Shown here: piece after piece, positions 1 to 4,763 of the stretch | Layout of the letters: every line of letters begins with the position of its first letter | Position numbering within the stretch: the first letter of the stretch is position 1 | Assembly: GCA_013698195.1 (NCBI GenBank) | Contig: JACCVK010000090.1 | Location: 1-5,858, forward strand | DNA length: 5,858 nt | Source: Actinomycetota bacterium | GTDB taxonomy: Bacteria; Actinomycetota; Thermoleophilia; Gaiellales; Gaiellaceae | Direction: 5' to 3' | Made by a program: the position numbers and the translations under genes | Notes under the pieces: model-generated | Told to the model about the DNA's origin: nothing | The model's input: only the letters and a program-made list of their open reading frames with translations | Databases searched by the model: none

Positions 1-26
1 GCCGCTCGTATCGCCGCTCTGACGAA

Positions 27-545
27 TCATCGAGGGCGCGCGGATAGCCCTTTAGGTCGGGCGCGACGCCCGAGCCCGACCGTGAGCTCCTGCTCGCCGC
101 CGCGCCAGGTCACGGAGAGCGACGAGGCGAGCCTGCGCAGAAGCGAGAGCGCTGGTGGGTTGTCGCCGCACACGGTCGCGACAAGCTCCGTGACCCCGGC
201 GGCCCGTGCGTCCGCAGCGAGCTCGCGCGCGAGGGTCGTGCCAATTCCTCGGCCTTGGTAGACATCCGCGACCTCCAACGCGACTTCTGCCGCCGCTCCG
301 TCGCGAACGAGACGAGCCATGCCCGCGGGCAGCGGATCGCCGTCGAGATACCCGACGAGGACGTGGTGGTCGCCGCCGGCGCGCGTAAGACCGCGCAGCT
401 CCGTCTCGGACAGCCACGGCTTCGCCCCACAGAAGCGCGTCTCGCGGGATCGCGGCCCGAGCCGCGCGAAGAGTGCGGCGACGGTCTCCGTATCCCCGTC
501 GCGGAGCGACCGGATAGTGACCCCGTTGACGTAGCGCGTCTGCAT
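27..545 (-). CDS. GNAT-family N-acetyltransferase
   Basis: This is a 172-residue single-domain Gcn5-related acetyltransferase, expected to move an acetyl group from acetyl-CoA to an amine; the substrate cannot be read from sequence. The fold starts at about residue 9 (VTIRSLRDGD). The acetyl-CoA motif A is clear at residues 94-102 (DVYQGRGIG, i.e. Q-x-x-G-x-G). Motif B follows with CGDNPPALSLLRRLA at 126-140, where the Asn-Pro-Pro-Ala stretch is typical of the family. The ATG at 545 was chosen because the domain begins immediately after it. An in-frame ATG at 608 would add 21 residues (MSRRWPVEVK...) that look non-domain, but neither start has a Shine-Dalgarno sequence, so 608 remains possible. 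The last dozen residues are basic and lie outside the fold. It is divergent from the hydrolase-LuxR gene. Family assignment is secure; role unknown. Confidence 0.85.
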   Translation of the reverse strand: MQTRYVNGVTIRSLRDGDTETVAALFARLGPRSRETRFCGAKPWLSETELRGLTRAGGDHHVLVGYLDGDPLPAGMARLVRDGAAAEVALEVADVYQGRGIGTTLARELAADARAAGVTELVATVCGDNPPALSLLRRLASSLSVTWRGGEQELTVGLGRRARPKGLSARPR

Positions 546-601
546 GCAGTGATCGTCGCGCGGAGCGGGCCATGCGCGCTTCACCTCGACGGGCCATCTT
601 C

Positions 602-637
602 TTGACATGGCCCGATCCGGCCATAAAGCTTCGGGTC
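602..637 (+). promoter_or_regulatory. Probable promoter of the hydrolase-LuxR gene, near-leaderless
   Basis: A perfect -35 hexamer TTGACA lies at 602-607. Sixteen bases later is a weaker -10 candidate, TAAAGC (624-629). Transcription would start near 636, only about two bases before the ATG at 638, which has no Shine-Dalgarno sequence. The -35 is strong evidence; the -10 matches the consensus at only three positions. On the opposite strand TATGGC (625 down to 620) could be a -10 for the GNAT gene if its start is at 608, so divergent promoters may overlap here. Confidence 0.5.
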
Positions 638-1657
638 ATGGAGCAGGACATCCGCTTCTGTGAGCTCGACGGCAAGCGCATCGCATACGCGGCCGTGGGC
701 GAGGGGCCGTTGCTCCTCTTCGGAGGTAGATGGGTAACGCATTTGGAGGAGGAGTGGGCGAATGCGCCGTCACGGAGCTTCTACGAGGAGCTCGCCCGAA
801 CGCATCGTGTCGTGCGCTACGACCGAATCGGGACGGGCCTCTCGGATCGCGTCCTCACCAAGTCGCCGACCGCCGACTGGGAGACGCGGATGCTCGCTGC
901 GGTGCACGACGCCGCGGGTCGAGAGCCGGCGATCGTGTTCGCCTGCTCATGCGCCGGGCTCGCAAGCACTCGTTACGCCGTCGAGTCGCCCGACAGCGTG
1001 CGGAAGATCGTCTTCTACGGAGCGTACGCCGCTCGCGATGACATCCCGGAGGCGACCCGACGCTCGGTCGTGGACTTCGCCCGCGTCAACTGGCAGCTCG
1101 CGGCGCAGATGCTCGCAGGCCTCTTCATGCCGCACGGTAGCGGTGACGAGATCACGGCTTACAGTCGCTATCAGCGTCACTCGGCGGAGGCGGAGGTCGC
1201 CGCCGCGTTCATGGAGCTCGATCTCAGCTCAGACGTTCGCGAGCTCCTGCCTCGGCTCACGGCTCCGGCCCTCGTCTTGCACCGCCGCGGCGATCGAACC
1301 GTGCCGATCGGCCGTGGGCGTGAGCTCGCCTCGCTTCTCCCGAATGCTCGCTTCGTCGCTTTGAACGGCGACGCTCACCTCCCGTGGCTCGAGGATCAAC
1401 GCGAGCTCCAGCGGGCGCTCGCAGGTTTCCTCGACGACTCGGTGCCTATAGAGACGAACGGCGACTCGCCGCTGACTCGCCGTGAGACCGAGGTGCTCCG
1501 TCTTGTCGCCGCGGGTCTCTCGAACCGCGAGATCGCGTCCTCACTCGTCCTGAGCGAGCACACGGTGCACAGGCACGTTGCGAACGTTCTCCGCAAGCTC
1601 ATGCAGTCGTCGCGGGCCGCGGCAGCTGCACACGCGACGCGCGCCGGCTTGATTTAG
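638..1657 (+). CDS. Alpha/beta-hydrolase fused to a C-terminal LuxR helix-turn-helix
   Basis: A 339-residue two-domain protein. Residues 5-268 form an alpha/beta-hydrolase: IRFCELDGKRIAYAAVGEGP at the start, then RYDRIGTGLSDR (60-71), a nucleophile elbow ACSCAG with Ser104 (the usual G-x-S-x-G with Ala in both small positions), an acid Asp219 in HRRGDRTVP, and His247 in GDAHLPW. The catalytic triad is therefore complete. Residues 278-339 are a LuxR/GerE DNA-binding domain: LTRRETEVLRLVAAGLSNREIA, then the recognition helix SEHTVHRHVANVLRKL (306-321). This architecture recurs in Actinomycetota; the hydrolase module may sense or hydrolyse a small ligand and gate DNA binding, which is inference. 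The ATG at 638 was preferred over an in-frame ATG at 572 because family members begin close to the IRFC motif and the promoter sits between the two. Targets are unknown; the downstream enzyme gene is a candidate. Confidence 0.92.
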   Translation: MEQDIRFCELDGKRIAYAAVGEGPLLLFGGRWVTHLEEEWANAPSRSFYEELARTHRVVRYDRIGTGLSDRVLTKSPTADWETRMLAAVHDAAGREPAIVFACSCAGLASTRYAVESPDSVRKIVFYGAYAARDDIPEATRRSVVDFARVNWQLAAQMLAGLFMPHGSGDEITAYSRYQRHSAEAEVAAAFMELDLSSDVRELLPRLTAPALVLHRRGDRTVPIGRGRELASLLPNARFVALNGDAHLPWLEDQRELQRALAGFLDDSVPIETNGDSPLTRRETEVLRLVAAGLSNREIASSLVLSEHTVHRHVANVLRKLMQSSRAAAAAHATRAGLI

Positions 1658-1671
1658 AGGCTTGATCTAGG
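1646..1671 (+). repeat. Two tandem 13-bp units across the stop codon
   Basis: GGCTTGATTTAGA (1646-1658) is followed at once by GGCTTGATCTAGG (1659-1671), 11 of 13 identical. The first copy carries the last codons and the TAG stop of the hydrolase-LuxR gene; the second lies in the intergenic space and supplies the TTGATC -35-like element for the next gene. It looks like a small local duplication. Confidence 0.7.
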
Positions 1672-1693
1672 GCGATTGCTCTAGTGTCGGGGC
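1662..1693 (+). promoter_or_regulatory. Leaderless promoter of the PEP-mutase-like gene
   Basis: TAGTGT at 1682-1687 fits the actinobacterial -10 consensus TANNNT and ends so that +1 would be exactly the A of the ATG at 1694. No Shine-Dalgarno sequence precedes that ATG, consistent with a leaderless mRNA. The -35 candidate TTGATC (1662-1667) is only 14 bp upstream, shorter than ideal. An imperfect dyad, CTAGGGC (1667-1673) and GCTCTAG (1678-1684), one mismatch with a 4-bp gap, sits between the two elements and could be an operator. Confidence 0.5.
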
Positions 1694-2503
1694 ATGAGCG
1701 AGCAGGCGAAGAAAGCCGAGGCGTTCAGGGCGCTGCATGCAAGCGAGCCTTTCGTGATCCCGAATCCGTGGGACGCTGGCTCCGCGCGCATGTTCGAGGC
1801 GCTCGGCTTTCAGGCGCTGGCGACCACGAGCTCCGGCTTCGCGTTCACGCTCGGACGGCTCGATGGGTGCGTCACGCTCGAGGAGGTCGTTGCGCACGTG
1901 GCGGCTCTCGTTGCTGCCACGGAGCTGCCGATCTCCGTCGATCTCGAGAACGGGTTCGGCGCGGCCCCGGAGGATGCAGCGCTCGCTGTCACTCGGGTGG
2001 CTGAGGCAGGCGCCGTAGGCGGCTCGATCGAGGACTGGGATCCGGCCGGCCATCTGTACGAACGAGAGCATGCTGTCGAGCGCGTACTGGCTGCCGTCGA
2101 GGCGGCGCGTACGCTTGGCTTCCCGTTCACCTTGACGGCGAGGGCGGAGAACCACATCCGCGAGAACCCGGACCTGGCCGACACGATCGGGCGACTCCAA
2201 GCCTTCGAGCAGGCCGGCGCGGACGTGCTGTACGCACCGGGGCTGCGAACCGTCGACGACATACGATCGGTGTGTGAGGCGGTGTCGAGGCCGGTGAATG
2301 TCTTGGCGCTGCCGGGTCTCTCGGTCGGAGGGATCACCGGCGCCGGCGCCCAGCGCGTGAGCGTCGGCGGCGGCCTCGCGTGGGTCGGCATCGCCGCAGC
2401 GGCCGCCGCGGCAGAGGCGATCCGCGACGGCGGCGACCTGTCGTCGCTCGGGGTGCGGCTACCGCTCGCCGACTGGCTGGGCGGCCGGTCTGAACAGTCC
2501 TGA
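1694..2503 (+). CDS. PEP mutase / isocitrate lyase superfamily enzyme
   Basis: A 269-residue TIM-barrel enzyme of the isocitrate lyase/phosphoenolpyruvate mutase superfamily, of usual length for the short PEP-mutase-type branch. Recognisable segments in order: NPWDAGSAR (24-32), TTSSGFAFTLGRLDG (44-58, with the conserved Asp57), SVDLENGFG (81-89, Asp83 and Glu85 at the metal-binding positions), SIEDWD (111-116, Glu113), and LTARAEN (147-153, Arg150). The KKCGH catalytic loop of isocitrate and 2-methylisocitrate lyases is absent after Glu113, so a classical isocitrate lyase or PrpB role is unlikely. Members of this branch act on 2-oxo or phosphonate carboxylates (C-C or P-C bond chemistry), but the substrate here cannot be assigned. 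It is cytoplasmic, with no signal peptide. It follows the hydrolase-LuxR gene by 36 bp and has its own likely leaderless promoter. The C-terminus (AAAAAAAEAIRDGG, then a short tail) is typical. Confidence 0.92.
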   Translation: MSEQAKKAEAFRALHASEPFVIPNPWDAGSARMFEALGFQALATTSSGFAFTLGRLDGCVTLEEVVAHVAALVAATELPISVDLENGFGAAPEDAALAVTRVAEAGAVGGSIEDWDPAGHLYEREHAVERVLAAVEAARTLGFPFTLTARAENHIRENPDLADTIGRLQAFEQAGADVLYAPGLRTVDDIRSVCEAVSRPVNVLALPGLSVGGITGAGAQRVSVGGGLAWVGIAAAAAAAEAIRDGGDLSSLGVRLPLADWLGGRSEQS

Positions 2504-2516
2504 GCGTCCGATCTCT

Positions 2517-2581
2517 CGAACGCGCTGACCCTCCGAGTGGCCGCCTGCCGCGAGCGGCAAGTCGCCCGGCGAGCGCGTTCG
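2517..2581. repeat. Perfect 10-bp inverted repeat enclosing an inner hairpin
   Basis: CGAACGCGCT (2517-2526) is exactly complementary to AGCGCGTTCG (2572-2581). The 45-base interior contains a second hairpin, TGCCG (2546-2550), CGAG loop, CGGCA (2555-2559). It begins 14 bp after the stop of the PEP-mutase-like gene. It could be a U-tract-less terminator for that gene or a structured leader/RNA element. No function is proven; the outer stem is unusually long for chance in such a short gap. Confidence 0.5.
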
Positions 2582-2586
2582 CAGGC

Positions 2587-2592
2587 TATGGT
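2587..2592 (+). promoter_or_regulatory. Possible -10 element for the small charged protein gene
   Basis: TATGGT fits TANNNT and is the best -10 candidate in the gap upstream of 2667; the same hexamer precedes the VOC gene. It would start transcription near 2599 and give a leader of about 68 bases carrying a Shine-Dalgarno site. No convincing -35 is visible at normal spacing, so confidence is low. Confidence 0.3.
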
Positions 2593-2653
2593 CGATCTGC
2601 ACGCGGCGACGGGATCGGCGCTTCTGGCCTCGATCCCCCCAACCGACGCGAGA

Positions 2654-2661
2654 GAGGAAGG
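2654..2661 (+). promoter_or_regulatory. Ribosome binding site fixing the start at 2667
   Basis: GAGGAAGG lies five bases before the ATG at 2667. A GTG at 2661, in the same frame two codons earlier, overlaps this site and so cannot use it, which decides for the ATG. Confidence 0.7.
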
Positions 2662-2666
2662 TGGTA

Positions 2667-2861
2667 ATGAGCAGCAAACGGCAGCAAACGATGGCGAAGA
2701 TGACGCGAGAGCGAACGGTCCGTGAGCGCCGGGAGCGAAAGCTCGAGAAGAAGCAGGCGGCCGCGGCCGAGCGCAAGGCGAGAGCCGCCGGGATCTTCCC
2801 GCCGGCCGAAGAGCAAGCTGAAGAGCAGACTGAAGAGGAAGCTGAAAAGGAAGAGGCGTAG
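2667..2861 (+). CDS. Small bipolar protein: basic N-terminus, Glu-rich C-terminus
   Basis: A 64-residue protein beginning MSSKRQQTMAKMTRER. Residues 4-40 are dominated by Arg/Lys with regularly spaced charges (RERTVRERRERKLEKKQAAAAERK), predicting a long charged helix. A short GIFPP break (43-47) follows, then a purely acidic tail of four EE-rich units (EEQA, EEQT, EEEA, EKEE; 48-63). There is no signal peptide or membrane segment. I recall similar short 'SKRQQTMAK...' proteins of unknown function in Actinomycetota, so this is probably a conserved hypothetical rather than a spurious frame; the good Shine-Dalgarno site supports translation. The basic half could bind nucleic acid or ribosomes and the acidic tail could neutralise it, which is speculation. 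The tail uses GAA and AAG codons and is lower in GC than its surroundings. It converges on the Cys-rich protein gene, 31 bp away. Confidence 0.75.
   Translation: MSSKRQQTMAKMTRERTVRERRERKLEKKQAAAAERKARAAGIFPPAEEQAEEQTEEEAEKEEA
2671..2690 (+). repeat. Exact 10-bp tandem duplication at the start of the small gene
   Basis: GCAGCAAACG occurs twice in direct succession (2671-2680 and 2681-2690), encoding the SSKRQQT segment. Ten is not a multiple of three, so the copies are read in different frames. It is probably coincidence or an old slippage event. Confidence 0.6.
2808..2855 (+). repeat. Four imperfect 12-bp units encoding the acidic tail
   Basis: The units are GAAGAGCAAGCT, GAAGAGCAGACT, GAAGAGGAAGCT and GAAAAGGAAGAG, in frame, coding EEQA/EEQT/EEEA/EKEE. 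This codon-phased minisatellite could change in copy number without frameshift, so tail length may vary between strains. Confidence 0.75.
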
Positions 2862-2863
2862 CC

Positions 2864-2894
2864 GAACCGCGTTCACGCCCTTTGCGCGGCGTTC
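2864..2894. terminator. Possible bidirectional terminator between convergent genes
   Basis: GAACCGCG (2864-2871) pairs with CGCGG and TTC (2885-2889 and 2892-2894), leaving a two-base bulge and a 13-base loop. It fills the 31-bp gap between the two convergent stops and touches the minus-strand stop codon. There is no U tract; the call rests on position and a modest stem. Confidence 0.3.
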
Positions 2895-3207
2895 AATCGC
2901 AGGCCCGCTCCTCGATCCGCATCTCGCCGACCGAGACGATCGTCCGGTATCGATCGAACGCGTGGTGCCCGGCCTGCAAGAGGTACTGATCGTCGGCTTC
3001 CACCATGCGGCGATACACGTAGAGCGGCACCCGCACCAAGCGCTCGCAGTCACTTCGCGTGCATTCGCACTCGAACGCGACGAGACCCTGCGCGTCCGTC
3101 GCCACGTCGTCCGAGGCTGCCCTTAGCTCGTTGCTGCCACGTTGCGCCGTCTGGTGGGCGATGCCTTCGCGCTCGGCCACCGACTCCTCGCTCGCAGTTA
3201 CGGCCAT
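2893..3207 (-). CDS. Small CxCx4C protein, conserved hypothetical
   Basis: A 104-residue protein. The N-terminal 42 residues are polar and probably helical (EREGIAHQTAQRGSNELRAA). The core reads FECECTRSDCERLVRVPLYV (45-64), with Cys47, Cys49 and Cys54 in a C-x-C-x4-C pattern, then a Tyr/Arg-rich helix, an AGHH motif (79-82) and a terminal beta stretch (RTIVSVGEMRIEE), with Cys103 near the end. From memory this resembles short actinobacterial proteins with an 'F-C-E-C-x4-C ... PGHE' layout. The cysteines and histidines suggest a small metal site, but no function is known to me. The ATG at 3207 has an excellent Shine-Dalgarno site six bases upstream. A GTG at 3273 is in the same frame and also preceded by a strong site, giving a possible 126-residue form. 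It is about 200 bp downstream of the VOC gene on the same strand, with terminator-like hairpins between, so probably transcribed separately. Confidence 0.75.
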   Translation of the reverse strand: MAVTASEESVAEREGIAHQTAQRGSNELRAASDDVATDAQGLVAFECECTRSDCERLVRVPLYVYRRMVEADDQYLLQAGHHAFDRYRTIVSVGEMRIEERACD

Positions 3208-3213
3208 CCTGTC

Positions 3214-3220
3214 TCCTCCT
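3214..3220 (-). promoter_or_regulatory. Strong ribosome binding site for the CxCx4C protein
   Basis: On the minus strand AGGAGGA lies six bases before the ATG at 3207, close to ideal anti-Shine-Dalgarno pairing and spacing. A second AGGAGG lies five bases before an in-frame GTG at 3273, so the choice of start is not absolute. Confidence 0.75.
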
Positions 3221-3343
3221 CGTCGCATCATCGATCGAGCGGTGAGGAGATGCGCCTCGGCATGCCTGGGCACCTGCTCCTCCTGCCATGAACGGATAAG
3301 GAGGGCGCCGGCCGCGCCGTCGGTATTCGTCCCTTCTCTTCCC

Positions 3344-3349
3344 AGTGTA
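3344..3349 (-). promoter_or_regulatory. Possible -10 for the CxCx4C protein gene
   Basis: Minus-strand TACACT (TANNNT) sits just downstream of the terminator-like hairpins that follow the VOC gene. It would give a start near 3337 and a leader of about 130 bases. The -35 region (GCCGTA at 17-bp spacing) is poor and falls inside the hairpin arm. Confidence 0.35.
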
Positions 3350-3357
3350 GGCGAGAA

Positions 3358-3401
3358 AGCCGTCTTTACGGCTCCGCGCGCGCCAGATGAGCTTCGCGCG
3401 G
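3358..3401 (-). terminator. Tandem hairpins after the VOC gene
   Basis: Reading the minus strand from the VOC stop, the first hairpin pairs CCGCGCG with CGCGCGG (plus-strand arms 3374-3380 and 3395-3401, 14-base loop). The second follows at once: AGCCGT, AAAG loop, ACGGCT (3373 down to 3358), then TTTCTC. The second has a rho-independent-like GC stem with a short T-rich tail. Together they probably end the VOC transcript. Confidence 0.5.
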
Positions 3402-3406
3402 CGTCC

Positions 3407-3787
3407 CTAGAGAGGTGCGTACAGATCGACCAGGACCCCGTCGGGGTCACGCAACTGCGCGTAGCGCTGCCCCCAGAACGCGTCCCAGGGTTCCTTCTCA
3501 GCGTCGAAACCTGCCCCTTTCGCCTCCGTGAAGATCGCGTCGACCTCGGCAGGGCTCGCGCACTGAAACGCCAGCGCGAGCTGGTTGCCCGTCTCACGCT
3601 TCCAGTCGGGGCGGAAGCTCAGGACGACGTCCTCCTTGTCGAGCATGAGGCGCACGCCGTTCGGGAGGAACGTCTCCACGTGTCCCTCGTCGGGAGTCTC
3701 GGGCATGTCCAGGCCGAGCAGCCGGTAGAAGCGGATCGACGCCGCCATGTCGGCCGTCACGATCCCGATGGCATTCAGCTGTGCCAT
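3407..3787 (-). CDS. VOC-family (glyoxalase/bleomycin-resistance fold) protein
   Basis: A 126-residue protein with two beta-alpha-beta-beta-beta modules. Module one: NAIGIVTADMAASIRFYRLLGLDM (5-28), then GHVETFLPNGVRLMLD (35-50). Module two: QLALAFQCASPAEVDAIFTEAKGAGF (69-94), then the hallmark ending WGQRYAQLRDPDGVLVDLYAP (105-125). The positions that usually hold the metal-binding His/Glu set of glyoxalase I appear not to be retained: no His in the first strand or at the start of module two, and Asp121 at the final acidic position. Metal-dependent lyase activity is therefore doubtful and a ligand-binding or resistance-type role is at least as likely. The ATG at 3787 has no Shine-Dalgarno site but a TATGGT -10 placed for a leaderless mRNA; longer in-frame starts run into the promoter region. 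It is divergent from the MerR gene and may share its control. Confidence 0.88.
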   Translation of the reverse strand: MAQLNAIGIVTADMAASIRFYRLLGLDMPETPDEGHVETFLPNGVRLMLDKEDVVLSFRPDWKRETGNQLALAFQCASPAEVDAIFTEAKGAGFDAEKEPWDAFWGQRYAQLRDPDGVLVDLYAPL

Positions 3788-3793
3788 CCCGAG

Positions 3794-3826
3794 ACCATAG
3801 CGAGGGGCCGGAGAGAGTTCGGCCCC
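3794..3826 (-). promoter_or_regulatory. Leaderless VOC promoter with a 7-bp dyad in the -35 region
   Basis: Minus-strand TATGGT (3799 down to 3794) ends so that +1 would be the A of the VOC ATG at 3787. Just upstream is a perfect inverted repeat, GGGGCCG (3804-3810) and CGGCCCC (3820-3826), nine bases apart, covering the spacer and the place where a -35 should be. No good -35 is visible, which suits a promoter needing an activator or blocked by a repressor at the dyad. That role is inference. Confidence 0.5.
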
Positions 3827-3835
3827 CTCTTGCCC

Positions 3836-3873
3836 TTGACCTTGTCCTTGGGACAGGCCGTAGCGTGGGCTAC
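3836..3873 (+). promoter_or_regulatory. MerR-type promoter with 19-bp spacer and operator
   Basis: TTGACC (3836-3841) and TAGCGT (3861-3866) are separated by 19 bp, the over-long spacing characteristic of promoters twisted open by MerR activators. Within the spacer is a dyad, TGTCC (3843-3847), TTG, GGACA (3851-3855), extended outward by CC and GG with one extra base. A second perfect dyad, CGTAGC (3859-3864) and GCTACG (3869-3874), overlaps the -10 and start site. The promoter reads toward the MerR gene, so autoregulation is the simplest reading. Start near 3873. Confidence 0.65.
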
Positions 3874-3903
3874 GCCGGGCAGGACCGCCCGGCACGGAGG
3901 AGG
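3874..3903 (+). promoter_or_regulatory. 5' leader hairpin and ribosome binding site of the MerR gene
   Basis: The predicted mRNA begins almost at a perfect 7-bp hairpin, GCCGGGC (3874-3880), AGGACC loop, GCCCGGC (3887-3893). Two bases later is GGAGGAGG (3896-3903), eight bases before the GTG at 3912. A GTG at 3903 overlaps the ribosome binding site, which argues for 3912 as the start. The hairpin may protect the 5' end or limit ribosome access. Confidence 0.6.
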
Positions 3904-3911
3904 TGCACGAG

Positions 3912-4763
3912 GTGGAGGAGCGTACGGCGGCGGTTAGTCTCGAGTCGGTGGAGCCACTGCTCACGATCGGCGTATTCGCCCGCCGTTCGCGGCTCTCGCC
4001 GAAGGCGTTGCGGCTCTACGACCGGCTCGGGCTGCTGATTCCCGCCCACGTCGACGACGAGAACGGCTACCGCCGCTATCGGGAGAGCCAGCTCGAGACC
4101 GCACGACTGGTGGTCATGCTCCGGCGGCTCGACATGCCGCTCGCAAGGGTGGCCGAGGTCGTGGCGGCGCCGGATGCACGGCGCGCGGATCTCGTCGCGT
4201 CCTACTGGGAGTCGGTCGAGCGCCGCACGGCGTCGCAACGCGAGCTCGTCGCACATCTCCGGATCCGGCTATCGGGAGAAGAAGGGAGCTACGAGATGTA
4301 CGAGATCCTCGAGCGAGATGTTCCGGAGCAGCTGGTGCTGACCGAGCAGCGACACGTTCGGGTGCCCGAGCTGTCCGAGTGGCTGCCCGCGGCGATCGGG
4401 CGGTTGGTCGAGATGGCACAGGCGGGCGGGGGCATGGCCGCACCCGTGTTCGTCATCTACCACGGAGAGGTCAACGAGGACAGCGACGGCCCCGTCGAGA
4501 TCTGCGTCCCCGTCACTGCCGGTCAGGGTGCGGCGGCGGACGCGCCGACCCGGCGTGAGCCCGCCCACCGCGAGGCGTGCGCCAGAATCACGAAGGCGCA
4601 GGTCGAGTACCCGCAGATCCTCTCGGCGTACGACGCGGTGGCGCACTGGATCGACGCGCAGGGGCGGAGCGTCGCCGGGTCGCCGCGCGAGGTCTACTTC
4701 GCGGACTGGGACGCGGCCGCGCCCACCGACGAGGTCTGTGACATCGCATATCCGGTGTCCTGA
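3912..4763 (+). CDS. MerR-family regulator with C-terminal GyrI-like effector domain
   Basis: A 283-residue transcription factor. Residues 17-85 are a MerR winged helix-turn-helix: LTIGVFARRSRLSPKALRLYDRLGLL, the wing ENGYRRY (50-56), and the helix pair LETARLVVMLRRLDMPLARVAEVV. Residues 93-120 form the dimerisation helix. From about 135 a GyrI/BmrR-type effector-binding domain follows: PVFVIYHGEVNEDSDGPVEI (178-197), CVPVTAG, then the late segment AYDAVAHWIDAQGRSVAGSP and EVYFADWD, ending EVCDIAYPV, where Asp277 takes the place of the acidic residue often used to bind cationic drugs. Such proteins sense hydrophobic or cationic compounds and activate promoters with long spacers; the gene's own promoter has this form. 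The GTG at 3912 was chosen from its ribosome binding site. It is divergent from the VOC gene, the most obvious candidate target. The inducer cannot be predicted. Confidence 0.93.
   Translation: MEERTAAVSLESVEPLLTIGVFARRSRLSPKALRLYDRLGLLIPAHVDDENGYRRYRESQLETARLVVMLRRLDMPLARVAEVVAAPDARRADLVASYWESVERRTASQRELVAHLRIRLSGEEGSYEMYEILERDVPEQLVLTEQRHVRVPELSEWLPAAIGRLVEMAQAGGGMAAPVFVIYHGEVNEDSDGPVEICVPVTAGQGAAADAPTRREPAHREACARITKAQVEYPQILSAYDAVAHWIDAQGRSVAGSPREVYFADWDAAAPTDEVCDIAYPVS

Noticed and set aside
57..81. GTCGGGC...GCCCGAC inverted repeat near the end of the GNAT gene
   Set aside because: It lies inside the coding region and consists of Gly/Arg/Pro codons in a GC-rich genome; it is not placed as a terminator.
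52..681. A 209-codon minus-strand open frame over the GNAT gene
   Set aside because: It is extremely Arg-rich and out of frame with the clear GNAT motifs.
1667..2200. A 177-codon minus-strand open frame
   Set aside because: It is antisense to the PEP-mutase-like gene and has no domain signal.
2537..2725. A 62-codon plus-strand frame in the gap before the small charged protein
   Set aside because: It has no ribosome binding site and no homology that I recognise, and it overlaps the start of a better-supported gene.
3304..3318. GGCGC/GCGCC palindrome in the spacer between the VOC and CxCx4C genes
   Set aside because: Five-base arms of pure G/C are expected by chance at this base composition.
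2893..3597. A 234-codon reading of the CxCx4C frame extending through the VOC gene
   Set aside because: The upstream half is a shadow of the VOC gene in another frame; the strong ribosome binding sites at 3207 and 3273 mark the real start.
3059..3937. A 292-codon open frame on the plus strand
   Set aside because: It is antisense to the VOC and CxCx4C genes, and its protein has no recognisable domain and GC-driven composition. The minus-strand genes have clear family motifs and proper starts.
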